A DNA stretch of 64,000 nt from positions 4,278,001-4,342,000 of the forward strand of contig NZ_CP101134.1 in the NCBI RefSeq assembly GCF_024296865.1. The letters are read 5' to 3'. The notes beneath the pieces are model-generated. The model worked only from the letters and a program-made list of their open reading frames with translations, was not told the DNA's origin and did not search any database. Shown piece after piece: positions 1 to 8,664 of this stretch. The DNA is from Sphingobacterium sp. LZ7M1 (GTDB lineage Bacteria > Bacteroidota > Bacteroidia > Sphingobacteriales > Sphingobacteriaceae). Made by a program: the position numbers and the translations under genes. Within the stretch, counting starts at the first letter, position 1; each line of letters opens with the position of its first letter.

Positions 1-250
1 ACTTGCAACCGATGCCATTTCTGAGCATAGGGCAATAAAAAGGTTAATATTGAATGAGCCTCACACGGTCAAATCATTAAACCGAATCGAAGAAAAGCTA
101 GAGTCCCATATCAGGATGGAAGAAAGGCATCTCTTCCCTTTGATCCAAAGCATAGCAACGGATGAACAAATGGAATACATCAACTTAAAACATGATCATC
201 CAATAAGCGAAATGGCGTGGGAAGACGAATTTTGGAACAGCAAAGCCTAA
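1..250 (+). CDS. Hemerythrin HHE domain protein, C-terminal part (5' end outside window)
   Basis: The frame is open from base 2 to the TAA at 248-250, so this is the last ~82 residues of a gene that begins before the window. The visible part carries His/Glu pairs of a hemerythrin-type four-helix bundle: an SEHR motif near the left edge, then ESHIRMEERHLFP, where the H-x3-E-x2-H-L-F-P pattern is typical of the HHE cation-binding family. Such proteins bind a di-iron centre and are linked to oxygen or nitric oxide sensing or iron-sulfur repair; the specific role cannot be read from this fragment. A TTG at 50 is an internal codon, not a real start. It converges on the nuo operon and shares a terminator with it. 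Confidence 0.75.
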   Translation, partial: LATDAISEHRAIKRLILNEPHTVKSLNRIEEKLESHIRMEERHLFPLIQSIATDEQMEYINLKHDHPISEMAWEDEFWNSKA

Positions 251-279
251 AATGATTTTAACAACTACACATCAAAACA

Positions 280-310
280 AAAGGTCAGGATATTTTCAAT
301 CCTGACCTTT
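280..310. terminator. Bidirectional intrinsic terminator
   Basis: A perfect 12-bp stem (280-291 with 299-310, starting AAAGGTCAGG) closes a 7-nt loop. It lies between the converging hemerythrin gene (plus) and nuoN (minus). A/T runs on both sides fit rho-independent termination in either direction. Confidence 0.85.
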
Positions 311-375
311 GTTCTTTATATCTTCAATAAAACATCCAAAACCTTTATCTAGGTTTCATGCCTATTGTCTAATGT

Positions 376-1761
376 CTATTTCGCGAACCAAATCAATGCA
401 TCTGGATAGATTCCCAACACAAATGTCAGGATTACGGAAAGCACAAATACAATCTGGAAATTGATCGGCATGCTTACTGTTGTATCTTCCTTCGAGCTCA
501 TGAAGTACATATGTACCACCACTCTCAAATAGTAATACACACCTACAGCAGCATTGATTGCGGCTAATACCAATAATACGGTATGGTAATCATTCATAAC
601 ATTAGAGAACATCATGAACTTACCGATAAAACCTGCAGTCAAAGGAATACCAGCTAATGAAAGCATGGAAATCGTGATACAGAAAGCTAACCATGGATTT
701 CTTTTTCCTAAACCATTGAAGGATTCAAAACTATCAGATCCAGCCTGGCGTTTCACCAATATCAAAGCGCCAAAGGAAATAATCGAAGCCAATCCGTAAG
801 CAGCTGAATAAGTTAATATACCGGAAGTAGAATTGGGCCCAATGGAAAGGATGGCAAAAAGCATATATCCAGCATGTGAAATACTAGAGTATGCCAACAT
901 GCGCTTATAGCTTGTCTGCATCAAAGCAGTCACGTTTCCAATAAAGAGGGTAATGATCACTACGGTCAATAGAACCGGAGTCCAGAATTCGTTCAAAGGA
1001 ACCAAGACTGTGCTAAACAATTTAAGGAAACCAGCGAATGAAGCAATCTTCACTACGGTACTCATAAAGATCGTAATCAGGATCGGTGCACCATCATAAA
1101 CATCTGGAGTCCAGAAATGGAATGGTGCAGCACCAACTTTGAAACATAACCCAACCAACAACAATAAGATACCACCATAGAACATTGGAGAAATACCCGT
1201 TGGATTATCAATAATATATTGTTTGATTACAGCCAAATCAAAAGATCCGGTCGATCCGTATAACAGGGTTATACCGAACAACAAGAAACCCGTTGAGAAA
1301 GCCCCCATCAAGAAATATTTCAAGGAAGATTCATTTGATGCCTTATCCGTCCTTCTGATACCAGCCAAGATATACAAGGCCACCGACATAATCTCAAGGC
1401 CAATAAATAACATGGCAAAATTATGGTATGAACAAACTAAAATGGCACCCGTTAAGGAGAATAAGATCAACGAATAGTATTCTGCGATATTATCGGAAAT
1501 GGACTTAAAGTACTCTTTCGACAATAACAGGATCAGAATGGTCAATGCTATACATAGCATCGAAAAAGAAAGAGAAAAATGATCAAAAATAACCATTCCT
1601 CTATATAAAGGCTCAGCCTGGACGTTCCAATAATAGGCCTCAAATCCAAAGGCAACCAACAAGCCTAATATACTAACAGGCAGTAATGCATTTTTAGCTT
1701 TGTACAAGCCTAAATACAAAAGCAGAATACCTAACAAAGAAAGCGTAATAATCGCACCCAT
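376..1761 (-). CDS. nuoN: NADH-quinone oxidoreductase subunit N
   Basis: Proton-pumping membrane subunit of respiratory complex I, in the inner membrane. The 461-residue protein is almost wholly hydrophobic, with about 14 predicted helices. It carries the antiporter-like (Proton_antipo_M) core, including KVGAAPFHFWTPDVYDGAP around residues 208-226 and KRMLAYSSISHAGYML further on, both signatures shared by NuoL, NuoM and NuoN. The length is normal for NuoN. The ATG at 1761 follows nuoM by 20 bases. It is the last gene of the nuo operon and is followed by the terminator at 280-310. Confidence 0.97.
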   Translation of the reverse strand: MGAIITLSLLGILLLYLGLYKAKNALLPVSILGLLVAFGFEAYYWNVQAEPLYRGMVIFDHFSLSFSMLCIALTILILLLSKEYFKSISDNIAEYYSLILFSLTGAILVCSYHNFAMLFIGLEIMSVALYILAGIRRTDKASNESSLKYFLMGAFSTGFLLFGITLLYGSTGSFDLAVIKQYIIDNPTGISPMFYGGILLLLVGLCFKVGAAPFHFWTPDVYDGAPILITIFMSTVVKIASFAGFLKLFSTVLVPLNEFWTPVLLTVVIITLFIGNVTALMQTSYKRMLAYSSISHAGYMLFAILSIGPNSTSGILTYSAAYGLASIISFGALILVKRQAGSDSFESFNGLGKRNPWLAFCITISMLSLAGIPLTAGFIGKFMMFSNVMNDYHTVLLVLAAINAAVGVYYYLRVVVHMYFMSSKEDTTVSMPINFQIVFVLSVILTFVLGIYPDALIWFAK

Positions 1762-1781
1762 AATATATCTTTAAACTTGTA

Positions 1782-3230
1782 CTATTTAATTTGTTGTAAT
1801 AACTGTGAAACTGATGCCTCTGAAAGATGCAATAAACCATTCGGAAGGACACCTATTAAAATAACTAGAATGACAATGATCGATAATAAGATCACCTCAT
1901 ATCCAGCAATATCTTTTACTTGAACATGGTTGTCGTTGATCTGGCCCAACATGGTTTTTTGATAAAGACGAAGCATGTACACCGCTCCAAAAATCAAGGT
2001 TGTACCACCGATCACAGCATACCAAACGCCGCTTCCTGTCGCACCAAAGATACCCTTCAACAACAAGAATTCACCAATGAAACCATTTGTTAGTGGTAAT
2101 CCTATCGCACCCATGATGATGACCAAGAAAGTCACCGCTAGGAAAGGCATTCTCGTTGCCAATCCGCCTAAATCAGCTAGATCCCTTGTTCCTGTTCTAC
2201 GCTGAATAACGTCGATAACAAAGAACAGTCCGACAACTGAAATACCGTGGTTGATCATCTGAAGAATCGCCCCCTGCATTCCCTCCTGTGTCAAGGAGAA
2301 AATACCTGCAGCAATAAGACCTACGTGAGAAATGGAAGAGTAAGCGATCAAGCGTTTAGCATCTTTCATCTTGAATGCGATGATCGCTCCATAAACGACA
2401 CCGATGATTCCCATGATCAAGGCAACATTGCCATATCTAGAAACCGCTTCCGGTGCCAATGGCAATAACCAACGCAATAGACCAAACAGACCCATCTTCA
2501 ACATGATACCTGACAAAAGCATGGTTCCAGTTACGGAAGCATGTGTATAGGTATCGGGTTGCCATGAATGGAATGGAAATAAAGGGATCTTGATTGCAAA
2601 AGCAATAAAGAATGCCCAGAAAACCCAACGTTGGGCTGCATCTGTAAGATCCAGTTTAGTCAAGGTCGCCCATGACATATCCTTCCCTCCGGTTTGCTGA
2701 TATAAATAGATAATCGCAATTAACATCAGTAAACTTCCGAAGAAGGTATAAACAAAAAATTTCAAGTTTATTTTGATACGGTTTCCATCTCCCCACAATG
2801 CACAGATAAAGTAGATTGGGATCAAGGCAGCTTCCCACCCAACATAGAATGAAAAAGCATCCAAAGAGATAAACACCAATACCAATCCAGCTTGCATAAA
2901 GGAAACTAAACCATAGAATCCACCCTTTTGCTCATGGCCAAAACTTGCCAAGATAATTAAAGGGACCAAGCCGTTGGTTAAGATCAACATAGGAAGGCTA
3001 ATACCATCCAAACCGATCTGGAATTGAATCCCTAAGCTTGAAATCCAGTTCCAGCTTTGCGAAAACTGAATGCTCGCATCAGGCACAAAATTACAGACGA
3101 AAGGAATTGTTAAGCCTAATTGAATAAGTGACAAGACCAATGCAGCCCATTTAGCAGAGCTGTTCTTGATAAAGGCTAAAATAATAGCACTTATTACAGG
3201 TAAAATTAGCAGTATAAAAAGGTTGTCCAT
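1782..3230 (-). CDS. nuoM: NADH-quinone oxidoreductase subunit M
   Basis: Antiporter-like proton-translocating subunit of complex I. The 482 residues form about 14 membrane helices. The conserved regions include FYVGWEAALIPIYF (the Glu used in proton transfer), KIPLFPFHSWQPDTYTHAS and KRLIAYSSISHVG, the diagnostic block of this family. The gene sits between nuoL and nuoN with gaps of 18 and 20 bases, which supports a single transcript. The ATG at 3230 starts a normal-length protein. Confidence 0.97.
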   Translation of the reverse strand: MDNLFILLILPVISAIILAFIKNSSAKWAALVLSLIQLGLTIPFVCNFVPDASIQFSQSWNWISSLGIQFQIGLDGISLPMLILTNGLVPLIILASFGHEQKGGFYGLVSFMQAGLVLVFISLDAFSFYVGWEAALIPIYFICALWGDGNRIKINLKFFVYTFFGSLLMLIAIIYLYQQTGGKDMSWATLTKLDLTDAAQRWVFWAFFIAFAIKIPLFPFHSWQPDTYTHASVTGTMLLSGIMLKMGLFGLLRWLLPLAPEAVSRYGNVALIMGIIGVVYGAIIAFKMKDAKRLIAYSSISHVGLIAAGIFSLTQEGMQGAILQMINHGISVVGLFFVIDVIQRRTGTRDLADLGGLATRMPFLAVTFLVIIMGAIGLPLTNGFIGEFLLLKGIFGATGSGVWYAVIGGTTLIFGAVYMLRLYQKTMLGQINDNHVQVKDIAGYEVILLSIIVILVILIGVLPNGLLHLSEASVSQLLQQIK

Positions 3231-3248
3231 TGATTCCTAAATTCTGAT

Positions 3249-5171
3249 CTAGATTGTAAATAATCCATAAAGCATGAAAGCAATAACTCCGATCACCATC
3301 ATAAATATATAAAACCCAACATTCCCACTCTGGATTTGACGAATGCCTTTCCCTGAAGAAACAAACAATTCACCAATTCCATTGACCAAACCATCGATAC
3401 CTGACTTCTCAACAACGGTATGCAAGAATTTGGACAATCCATTCAACGGACGAACAAATAATGTATCATACAATTGATCAATGTACATTTTATGGTAAGA
3501 TAGGTTATATAGTCCGCCTTGTTCGGCTGAACCATCTGCCTGAGGAATATCTGATTTTTTGATGTACTTATTGTAAGCAACAAAAGCCATGATAATTGCA
3601 CCCAATGCGGATGCACCCATTAAGATAAACTCTGTACTATGCGATAAGTGGAACGGCTCTACAACCTGGTTGGTTTGGGTAAATACTGGACTCAGGAAGT
3701 TAGCCAACCATGCTCCGCCGTGTAGTGCCTCTGGAACATTGATCAATCCACCTAGAACCGAAAGTACGGCAAGTACGATCAGTGGAATGGTCATTGAACT
3801 TGGCGATTCGTGTAGATGATGTTTCTGGCTCTCTGTTCCGCGGAATTCCCCGAAGAACGTCAGATACAACAACCTGAACATATAGAACGCCGTACATAAA
3901 GCCCCAATAAAACCTAATGCCCAAAAAATTGGACTCGCCACAAATGCATGGGCAAGGATTTCATCTTTTGAAAAGAAACCCGACAATGGTGGAATCCCAG
4001 AAATAGCTATCGTACCGATCAACATCGTTGCATACGTGATAGGTAGGTATTTCTTTAGACCACCCATTTTTCGCATATCTTGTTCCTCGCTCATTGCATG
4101 GATTACAGAACCTGCACCCAAGAACAATAATGCTTTGAAAAAGGCATGGGTCAATACATGGAAAAATGCGCCTGTAAAGGCACCTACACCTAATCCCAAA
4201 AACATATATCCCAATTGCGACACCGTTGAATAGGCTAAAACCTTCTTGATATCATTTTGGGTAATGGCAATAAATGCTGCCACTAAAGCCGTTGCCACAC
4301 CGATGATCGCAATGATCTCCATGGTAACAGGAGATAATGTGAACATGATATTTGAACGAGCAATCATATAGATACCCGCAGTTACCATCGTTGCAGCGTG
4401 GATCAAGGCCGAAACCGGTGTCGGACCAGCCATCGCGTCTGGTAACCAAGTAAATAATGGAATCTGGGCCGATTTACCTGTGGCTGCTACAAATAACAAT
4501 AAGGTAATGACCAATAGGGTCGAGTCACCCATGGCCAATTGACCTGCTGCAGGGAATACCGCTTGAAACTCCAACGACCCAAAATTGACCAAGATAAAGA
4601 ACATGGCGATCAAGAATCCCAAATCACCGATACGGTTCATGACAAAAGCTTTTTTCGCTGCCTTAGCATAATTGCTGTTCTTGAACCAGAAGCCAATCAA
4701 TAAATAAGAACACAATCCAACACCTTCCCAGCCAATGAACATGACAAGGTAATTGGATCCTAATACCAATAGCAACATAAAGAAGATAAACAGGTTCAAA
4801 TACGAAAAGTATTTGCCAAAACCTTCATCATTTGCCATATAACCAACAGAGTATAGATGGATCAAAAATCCTACTCCGGTAATGATCAATAACATGATTG
4901 AACTCAATGGGTCAACCAAAAAACTTATATTGAAACTAAAATTTCCTACTGTAAACCAGTTATATACTTCTTGGAAAATAACACCGTCACCACCAGCTTG
5001 CCTTGCATCATAAACTTCCTTGAATATACCACAGCTTAGTAAAAATGAAATGAGGATTGTTCCACATCCAATTATTGAAATCAATGGTCTTGGTGTGCTT
5101 TTTCTCAGCAATCCAATCATTAGAAACCCTAATAAAGGAAGTAAGGGGAGCATCCAAATGAATTCTTTCAT
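3249..5171 (-). CDS. nuoL: NADH-quinone oxidoreductase subunit L
   Basis: Largest antiporter-like subunit of complex I, with a C-terminal lateral helix that runs along the membrane arm. The 640 residues contain FIGWEGVGLCSYLLIGFW, AQIPLFTWLPDAMAGPTPVS and KKVLAYSTVSQLGYMFLG, all typical of NuoL. An upstream TTG at 5177 would add two residues, but the ATG at 5171 gives the usual MKEFIWMLPLLPL start. It lies between nuoK and nuoM in the standard order. Confidence 0.97.
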   Translation of the reverse strand: MKEFIWMLPLLPLLGFLMIGLLRKSTPRPLISIIGCGTILISFLLSCGIFKEVYDARQAGGDGVIFQEVYNWFTVGNFSFNISFLVDPLSSIMLLIITGVGFLIHLYSVGYMANDEGFGKYFSYLNLFIFFMLLLVLGSNYLVMFIGWEGVGLCSYLLIGFWFKNSNYAKAAKKAFVMNRIGDLGFLIAMFFILVNFGSLEFQAVFPAAGQLAMGDSTLLVITLLLFVAATGKSAQIPLFTWLPDAMAGPTPVSALIHAATMVTAGIYMIARSNIMFTLSPVTMEIIAIIGVATALVAAFIAITQNDIKKVLAYSTVSQLGYMFLGLGVGAFTGAFFHVLTHAFFKALLFLGAGSVIHAMSEEQDMRKMGGLKKYLPITYATMLIGTIAISGIPPLSGFFSKDEILAHAFVASPIFWALGFIGALCTAFYMFRLLYLTFFGEFRGTESQKHHLHESPSSMTIPLIVLAVLSVLGGLINVPEALHGGAWLANFLSPVFTQTNQVVEPFHLSHSTEFILMGASALGAIIMAFVAYNKYIKKSDIPQADGSAEQGGLYNLSYHKMYIDQLYDTLFVRPLNGLSKFLHTVVEKSGIDGLVNGIGELFVSSGKGIRQIQSGNVGFYIFMMVIGVIAFMLYGLFTI

Positions 5172-5202
5172 ATACAATTCTCTCTAAAATTCTTATCTAT
5201 TT

Positions 5203-5532
5203 TTACCACCTCAGTTTATTCAGGGAATCAATATCCACTGATTTGGTATTCCTATAAACCATAATAATTATCGCTAGTCCGACCGCAACCTCTGCCGCAG
5301 CCAAAGCCATAATAAAAAACACAAAAACCTGTCCGCTTGGGTCCCCACGGTATGCCGAGAACGCAGCCAACAATAAATTCACCGAATTAAGCATCAGCTC
5401 GATCGACATCATGATAATAATGACATTTCGGCGAATCAATACCCCAATAACACCGATCACGAAGATGATGCTACAGAATATCAAATAATGATTCAGGGGA
5501 ATACCCTGCATATTTTCAATTAAACTACCCAT
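5203..5532 (-). CDS. nuoK: NADH-quinone oxidoreductase subunit K
   Basis: Small three-helix membrane subunit of complex I, 109 residues against about 100 in the family. It shows the NuoK core IMMSIELMLNSVNLLLAAF, with the conserved membrane Glu, and a second conserved Glu in ALAAAEVAVGLAI. The ATG at 5532 overlaps the nuoJ stop by 8 bases (the shared octamer reads ATGGGTAG), suggesting translational coupling. Confidence 0.97.
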   Translation of the reverse strand: MGSLIENMQGIPLNHYLIFCSIIFVIGVIGVLIRRNVIIIMMSIELMLNSVNLLLAAFSAYRGDPSGQVFVFFIMALAAAEVAVGLAIIIMVYRNTKSVDIDSLNKLRW

Positions 5533-6031
5533 TTTGTTTCGCTCGTGTTTCTTTCTTTGCCAATAAGACTGCTCCGACCATGGCTGTTAACAATAATATA
5601 GAGGACAGTTCAAAGGGCAACAAAAAGTCCTTGAACAATACTTTACCCAAGTTCTTTACCAGACCTATATCCTCATGGCTCTTTACAAACTCATTATTGG
5701 TTTCCAGCACCCTAAATGCACCTAGGAACACTGCCAATAGGCACATCCCAGCAATTGCTCCCATAAATTTTACGAGATGGGATTTCATAGGCTCGGAATC
5801 TTTGTTCAGGTTCAACAACATCAGGACAAACAGGAATAAGACCATGATCGCCCCCATGTAAACAATAAAATTAACTACGGCCAAAAACTGCGCATTCAAT
5901 AGAATGTAATGCACGGTAAAGGTGAAAAACGTAATAACTAAGTAGAGTACACTATGTACAGGATTCTTCGTGAAGATGGTCATCAACGCAAAGAATATCG
6001 ATAGAAACGCTACAAAATAAAATATGGTCAT
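5525..6031 (-). CDS. nuoJ: NADH-quinone oxidoreductase subunit J
   Basis: Membrane subunit of complex I with five predicted helices, 168 residues. The NuoJ signature is visible in NPVHSVLYLVITFFTF near the N-terminus and VVNFIVYMGAIMVLFLFVLM in the middle, the region of the pi-bulge helix that couples quinone chemistry to pumping. It starts 3 bases after nuoI and overlaps nuoK by 8 bases. Confidence 0.96.
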   Translation of the reverse strand: MTIFYFVAFLSIFFALMTIFTKNPVHSVLYLVITFFTFTVHYILLNAQFLAVVNFIVYMGAIMVLFLFVLMLLNLNKDSEPMKSHLVKFMGAIAGMCLLAVFLGAFRVLETNNEFVKSHEDIGLVKNLGKVLFKDFLLPFELSSILLLTAMVGAVLLAKKETRAKQNG

Positions 6032-6034
6032 AGG

Positions 6035-6559
6035 TTATGCTTGCTGATTTTGAGATAATTTGGTGATATCAAACTTTGGTTCCAACAATTTGTCTTTACC
6101 GTAAATGAAATCCTTGCGTAAATAATCTGCAGTAACATGTTTCCCGTCTAGATAGATCGCCTCTTTCGGACATGCTTCTTCACATAGTCCACAAAAGATA
6201 CAACGCAACATGTTGATTTCATAAACAACTGCATATTTCTCTTCCCTGTACAGGTTCTCCTCCCCTTTCTGGCGCTCTCCAGCAGTCATCGTAATGGCTT
6301 CTGCAGGACAAGACAAGGCACATAGGCCACAAGCTGTACAACGCTCCCTTCCCTGTTCATCACGCTTTAAGGAATGTTGTCCCCTAAAGTTCTTTGAATA
6401 AGGCCTGATCTCCTCCGGATACTTGATCGTAGGGATCTTCTTGAAGAAGTGTCTTATGGTAATCGATAAACCTTTGGCGATAGCAGGCAAATAAATGCGC
6501 TCCCAAAAGTTCATCGGCTTCTGTTCTAATACTTTTTTTCTATTTGATAACGACTGCAT
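6035..6559 (-). CDS. nuoI: NADH-quinone oxidoreductase subunit I
   Basis: Ferredoxin-type subunit of the peripheral arm that passes electrons through clusters N6a and N6b towards NuoB. Two complete 4Fe-4S motifs are visible: Cys74-77-80-84 (CTACGLCALSCP) and Cys120-123-126-130 (CIFCGLCEEACP). The 174-residue length is normal. An N-terminal stretch before the clusters could anchor the subunit on the membrane arm. It lies 11 bases after nuoH and 3 bases before nuoJ. Confidence 0.97.
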   Translation of the reverse strand: MQSLSNRKKVLEQKPMNFWERIYLPAIAKGLSITIRHFFKKIPTIKYPEEIRPYSKNFRGQHSLKRDEQGRERCTACGLCALSCPAEAITMTAGERQKGEENLYREEKYAVVYEINMLRCIFCGLCEEACPKEAIYLDGKHVTADYLRKDFIYGKDKLLEPKFDITKLSQNQQA

Positions 6560-6570
6560 ATCTCTCCCGA

Positions 6571-7608
6571 TTAAAAGTAAGTATCTTTAACAATGGTAAT
6601 GATTCCTGTCAAAACGATATTGGCAATGGCCAATGGAATCAACATTTTCCAGCCTAAATTCATCAACTGGTCATATCTGAAACGCGGCAAGGTCCATCTT
6701 ACCCACATAAAGAAGAAGATGAAACCAAATATCTTCGCAAAGAATACCAATACTCCAATGATAGTGATCCAGTTTTCTGAAAGACCTAGATCATACATAA
6801 ATGGAAAATTATAGCCCCCGAAATACAAGGCTGCCATCAATGAAGAGGACACGAACATATTGATGTACTCAGAGAACATATAAAGACCCAATTTCATGGA
6901 TGAATATTCCGTATGGTATCCCCCAACCAATTCAGTCTCACATTCTGGCAAGTCAAATGGTACACGGTTACATTCCGCAAATGCACAGGTCATAAAGATC
7001 AGGAATCCAAGAGGCTGAACCCAGATATTCCAGTTTACAAATCCTGATTGTTGTGCTACGATCTCTCCAATGGATAGCGTTCCGGTCACCATTAATAAGG
7101 CGATCAAGGAAAGTCCCATGGCAATCTCATAACTGATACTTTGTGAAGCCGCACGAATAGCTCCCATTAACGAGAACTTGTTGTTCGATGCCCATCCACC
7201 AAGCATGATCCCATAAACACCAAGAGCAATAACCCCAAAGATGTAAAGCACTCCAATATTCACATCGGCAACCTGTAAGCTGATCGCTTTGTCACCAATG
7301 GTCAAGGTTTGCCCCCAAGGAATTACCGCCGAACTGATACAGGCTGTAATAATGGCTATGGTCGGCCCTAAAATAAATAAGGTTTTATGTGCTCCCGCAG
7401 GAATGATTTCTTCTTTGAAAAAGAATTTACCACCATCACATAAAGGCTGTAAGATACCAAATGCTCCAGCTCTATCCGGACCGTGGCGATCCTGCATAAA
7501 ACCCGCAATCTTACGCTCAGCTAACGTGGAATACATGGCAATGACCAAGGTAACCACGAATATGATGACAACTAAGATTAATTTCTCTAAAATAAAGGCC
7601 GTTTCCAT
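6571..7608 (-). CDS. nuoH: NADH-quinone oxidoreductase subunit H
   Basis: Membrane subunit that forms part of the quinone-binding chamber at the junction of the two arms of complex I. Conserved NuoH blocks are present: ERKIAGFMQDRHGPDRAG near residue 31, AFAECNRVPFDLPECETELVGGYHTEYSS near residue 211, and a C-terminal RFRYDQLMNLGWK. The 345 residues and about eight helices are normal for the family. It lies 12 bases after nuoG. Confidence 0.97.
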   Translation of the reverse strand: METAFILEKLILVVIIFVVTLVIAMYSTLAERKIAGFMQDRHGPDRAGAFGILQPLCDGGKFFFKEEIIPAGAHKTLFILGPTIAIITACISSAVIPWGQTLTIGDKAISLQVADVNIGVLYIFGVIALGVYGIMLGGWASNNKFSLMGAIRAASQSISYEIAMGLSLIALLMVTGTLSIGEIVAQQSGFVNWNIWVQPLGFLIFMTCAFAECNRVPFDLPECETELVGGYHTEYSSMKLGLYMFSEYINMFVSSSLMAALYFGGYNFPFMYDLGLSENWITIIGVLVFFAKIFGFIFFFMWVRWTLPRFRYDQLMNLGWKMLIPLAIANIVLTGIITIVKDTYF

Positions 7609-7620
7609 CTTCCCTATTTT

Positions 7621-8637
7621 CTATTTTAATTTTTCAGATCTTGCTAACTGCTCCACATTGGCTTCCTGCAATACAGGATTGTCCTTGATGACACTTGGAG
7701 GATCAAATTGATGGTAGTGGTTGGAAGCAATAACCGATTGATAGCTGATCTTGGTCGGCTCCTCTAAAATCCACTCATCCGTACGTTTGGTCTCAAACCT
7801 ACAGGTATCACAGATAAACTCATCAACCTCATTATACTCATCCTTTCTTCCTGTCACTCGGATCACATCGGGTCCTTTGTACCACAATGTAACCTTGCCA
7901 GAACATTTTGGACAATCGCGGTGCGCATCCACCGGCTTGGTAAACCAAACCCTGTTCTTAAACCTGAATGTCTTGTCTGTCAATGCTCCAACTGGACATA
8001 CATCGATCACATTCCCAATGAAATCATGATCTAAGGCCTCGTGGATATAGGTTGAAATTTCTGCATGGTCTCCACGGAACAAAATCCCATGTTCCCTTTT
8101 ATTTGTCAATTGATTCGCAACATATACACAGCGATAGCATAAAATGCATCGGTTCATGTGCAGCTGGATCTTTTCACCAATATCAATTCGCTCAAATGTC
8201 CTGCGCTCAAATTCATATCTGGTCTTCTCAGCACCGTGCTCATAGCTCAAGTCCTGAAGCTTACACTCGCCTGCCTGGTCACAGACCGGGCAATCTAACG
8301 GGTGGTTGATCAATAACATCTCCACGACCGCCTTTCTTGCATCCACGACATCTGGAGAGGTAATATTCAGCACCTCCATTCCGTCCATGACCGTTGTACG
8401 GCATGATGCAACCAGCTTAGGCATTGGTCTTGGATCCTTTTCTGATCCTTTGCTTACTTTCACCAAGCAGGTACGGCATTTCCCGCCTGTACCTTCCAGC
8501 TTAGAATAATAGCACATCGCCGGAGGTACGATCTCCCCACCAATCTGCCTAGCAGCATTTAATATCGTAGTACCCGGAGCAACTTCAATTGTTATTCCGT
8601 CTATCGTTACTTTAAAATTTTGAACTTCTTCTGCCAT
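7621..8637 (-). CDS. nuoG: NADH-quinone oxidoreductase subunit G, short form without molybdopterin domain
   Basis: Iron-sulfur subunit of the NADH-oxidising module. It has a 2Fe-2S ferredoxin domain (Cys42, 54, 57, 79), the His-Cys3 motif of cluster N5 (His112, Cys116, 119, 125), a 4Fe-4S site (Cys164, 167, 170 and Cys214), and a further Cys242/245 plus Cys276/279 pair matching the N7-type site at the start of the molybdopterin oxidoreductase domain. The protein then ends at 338 residues, whereas NuoG of Escherichia coli has about 900. The molybdopterin-like domain is a non-catalytic relic in complex I, so loss should not stop electron transfer. Short NuoG proteins are, to my knowledge, usual in Bacteroidota. 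The stop is followed directly by nuoH, with no remnant of the missing part. Confidence 0.93.
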   Translation of the reverse strand: MAEEVQNFKVTIDGITIEVAPGTTILNAARQIGGEIVPPAMCYYSKLEGTGGKCRTCLVKVSKGSEKDPRPMPKLVASCRTTVMDGMEVLNITSPDVVDARKAVVEMLLINHPLDCPVCDQAGECKLQDLSYEHGAEKTRYEFERRTFERIDIGEKIQLHMNRCILCYRCVYVANQLTNKREHGILFRGDHAEISTYIHEALDHDFIGNVIDVCPVGALTDKTFRFKNRVWFTKPVDAHRDCPKCSGKVTLWYKGPDVIRVTGRKDEYNEVDEFICDTCRFETKRTDEWILEEPTKISYQSVIASNHYHQFDPPSVIKDNPVLQEANVEQLARSEKLK

Positions 8638-8664
8638 TGTTGCTTTTTGTTAAAATGACCCTAA

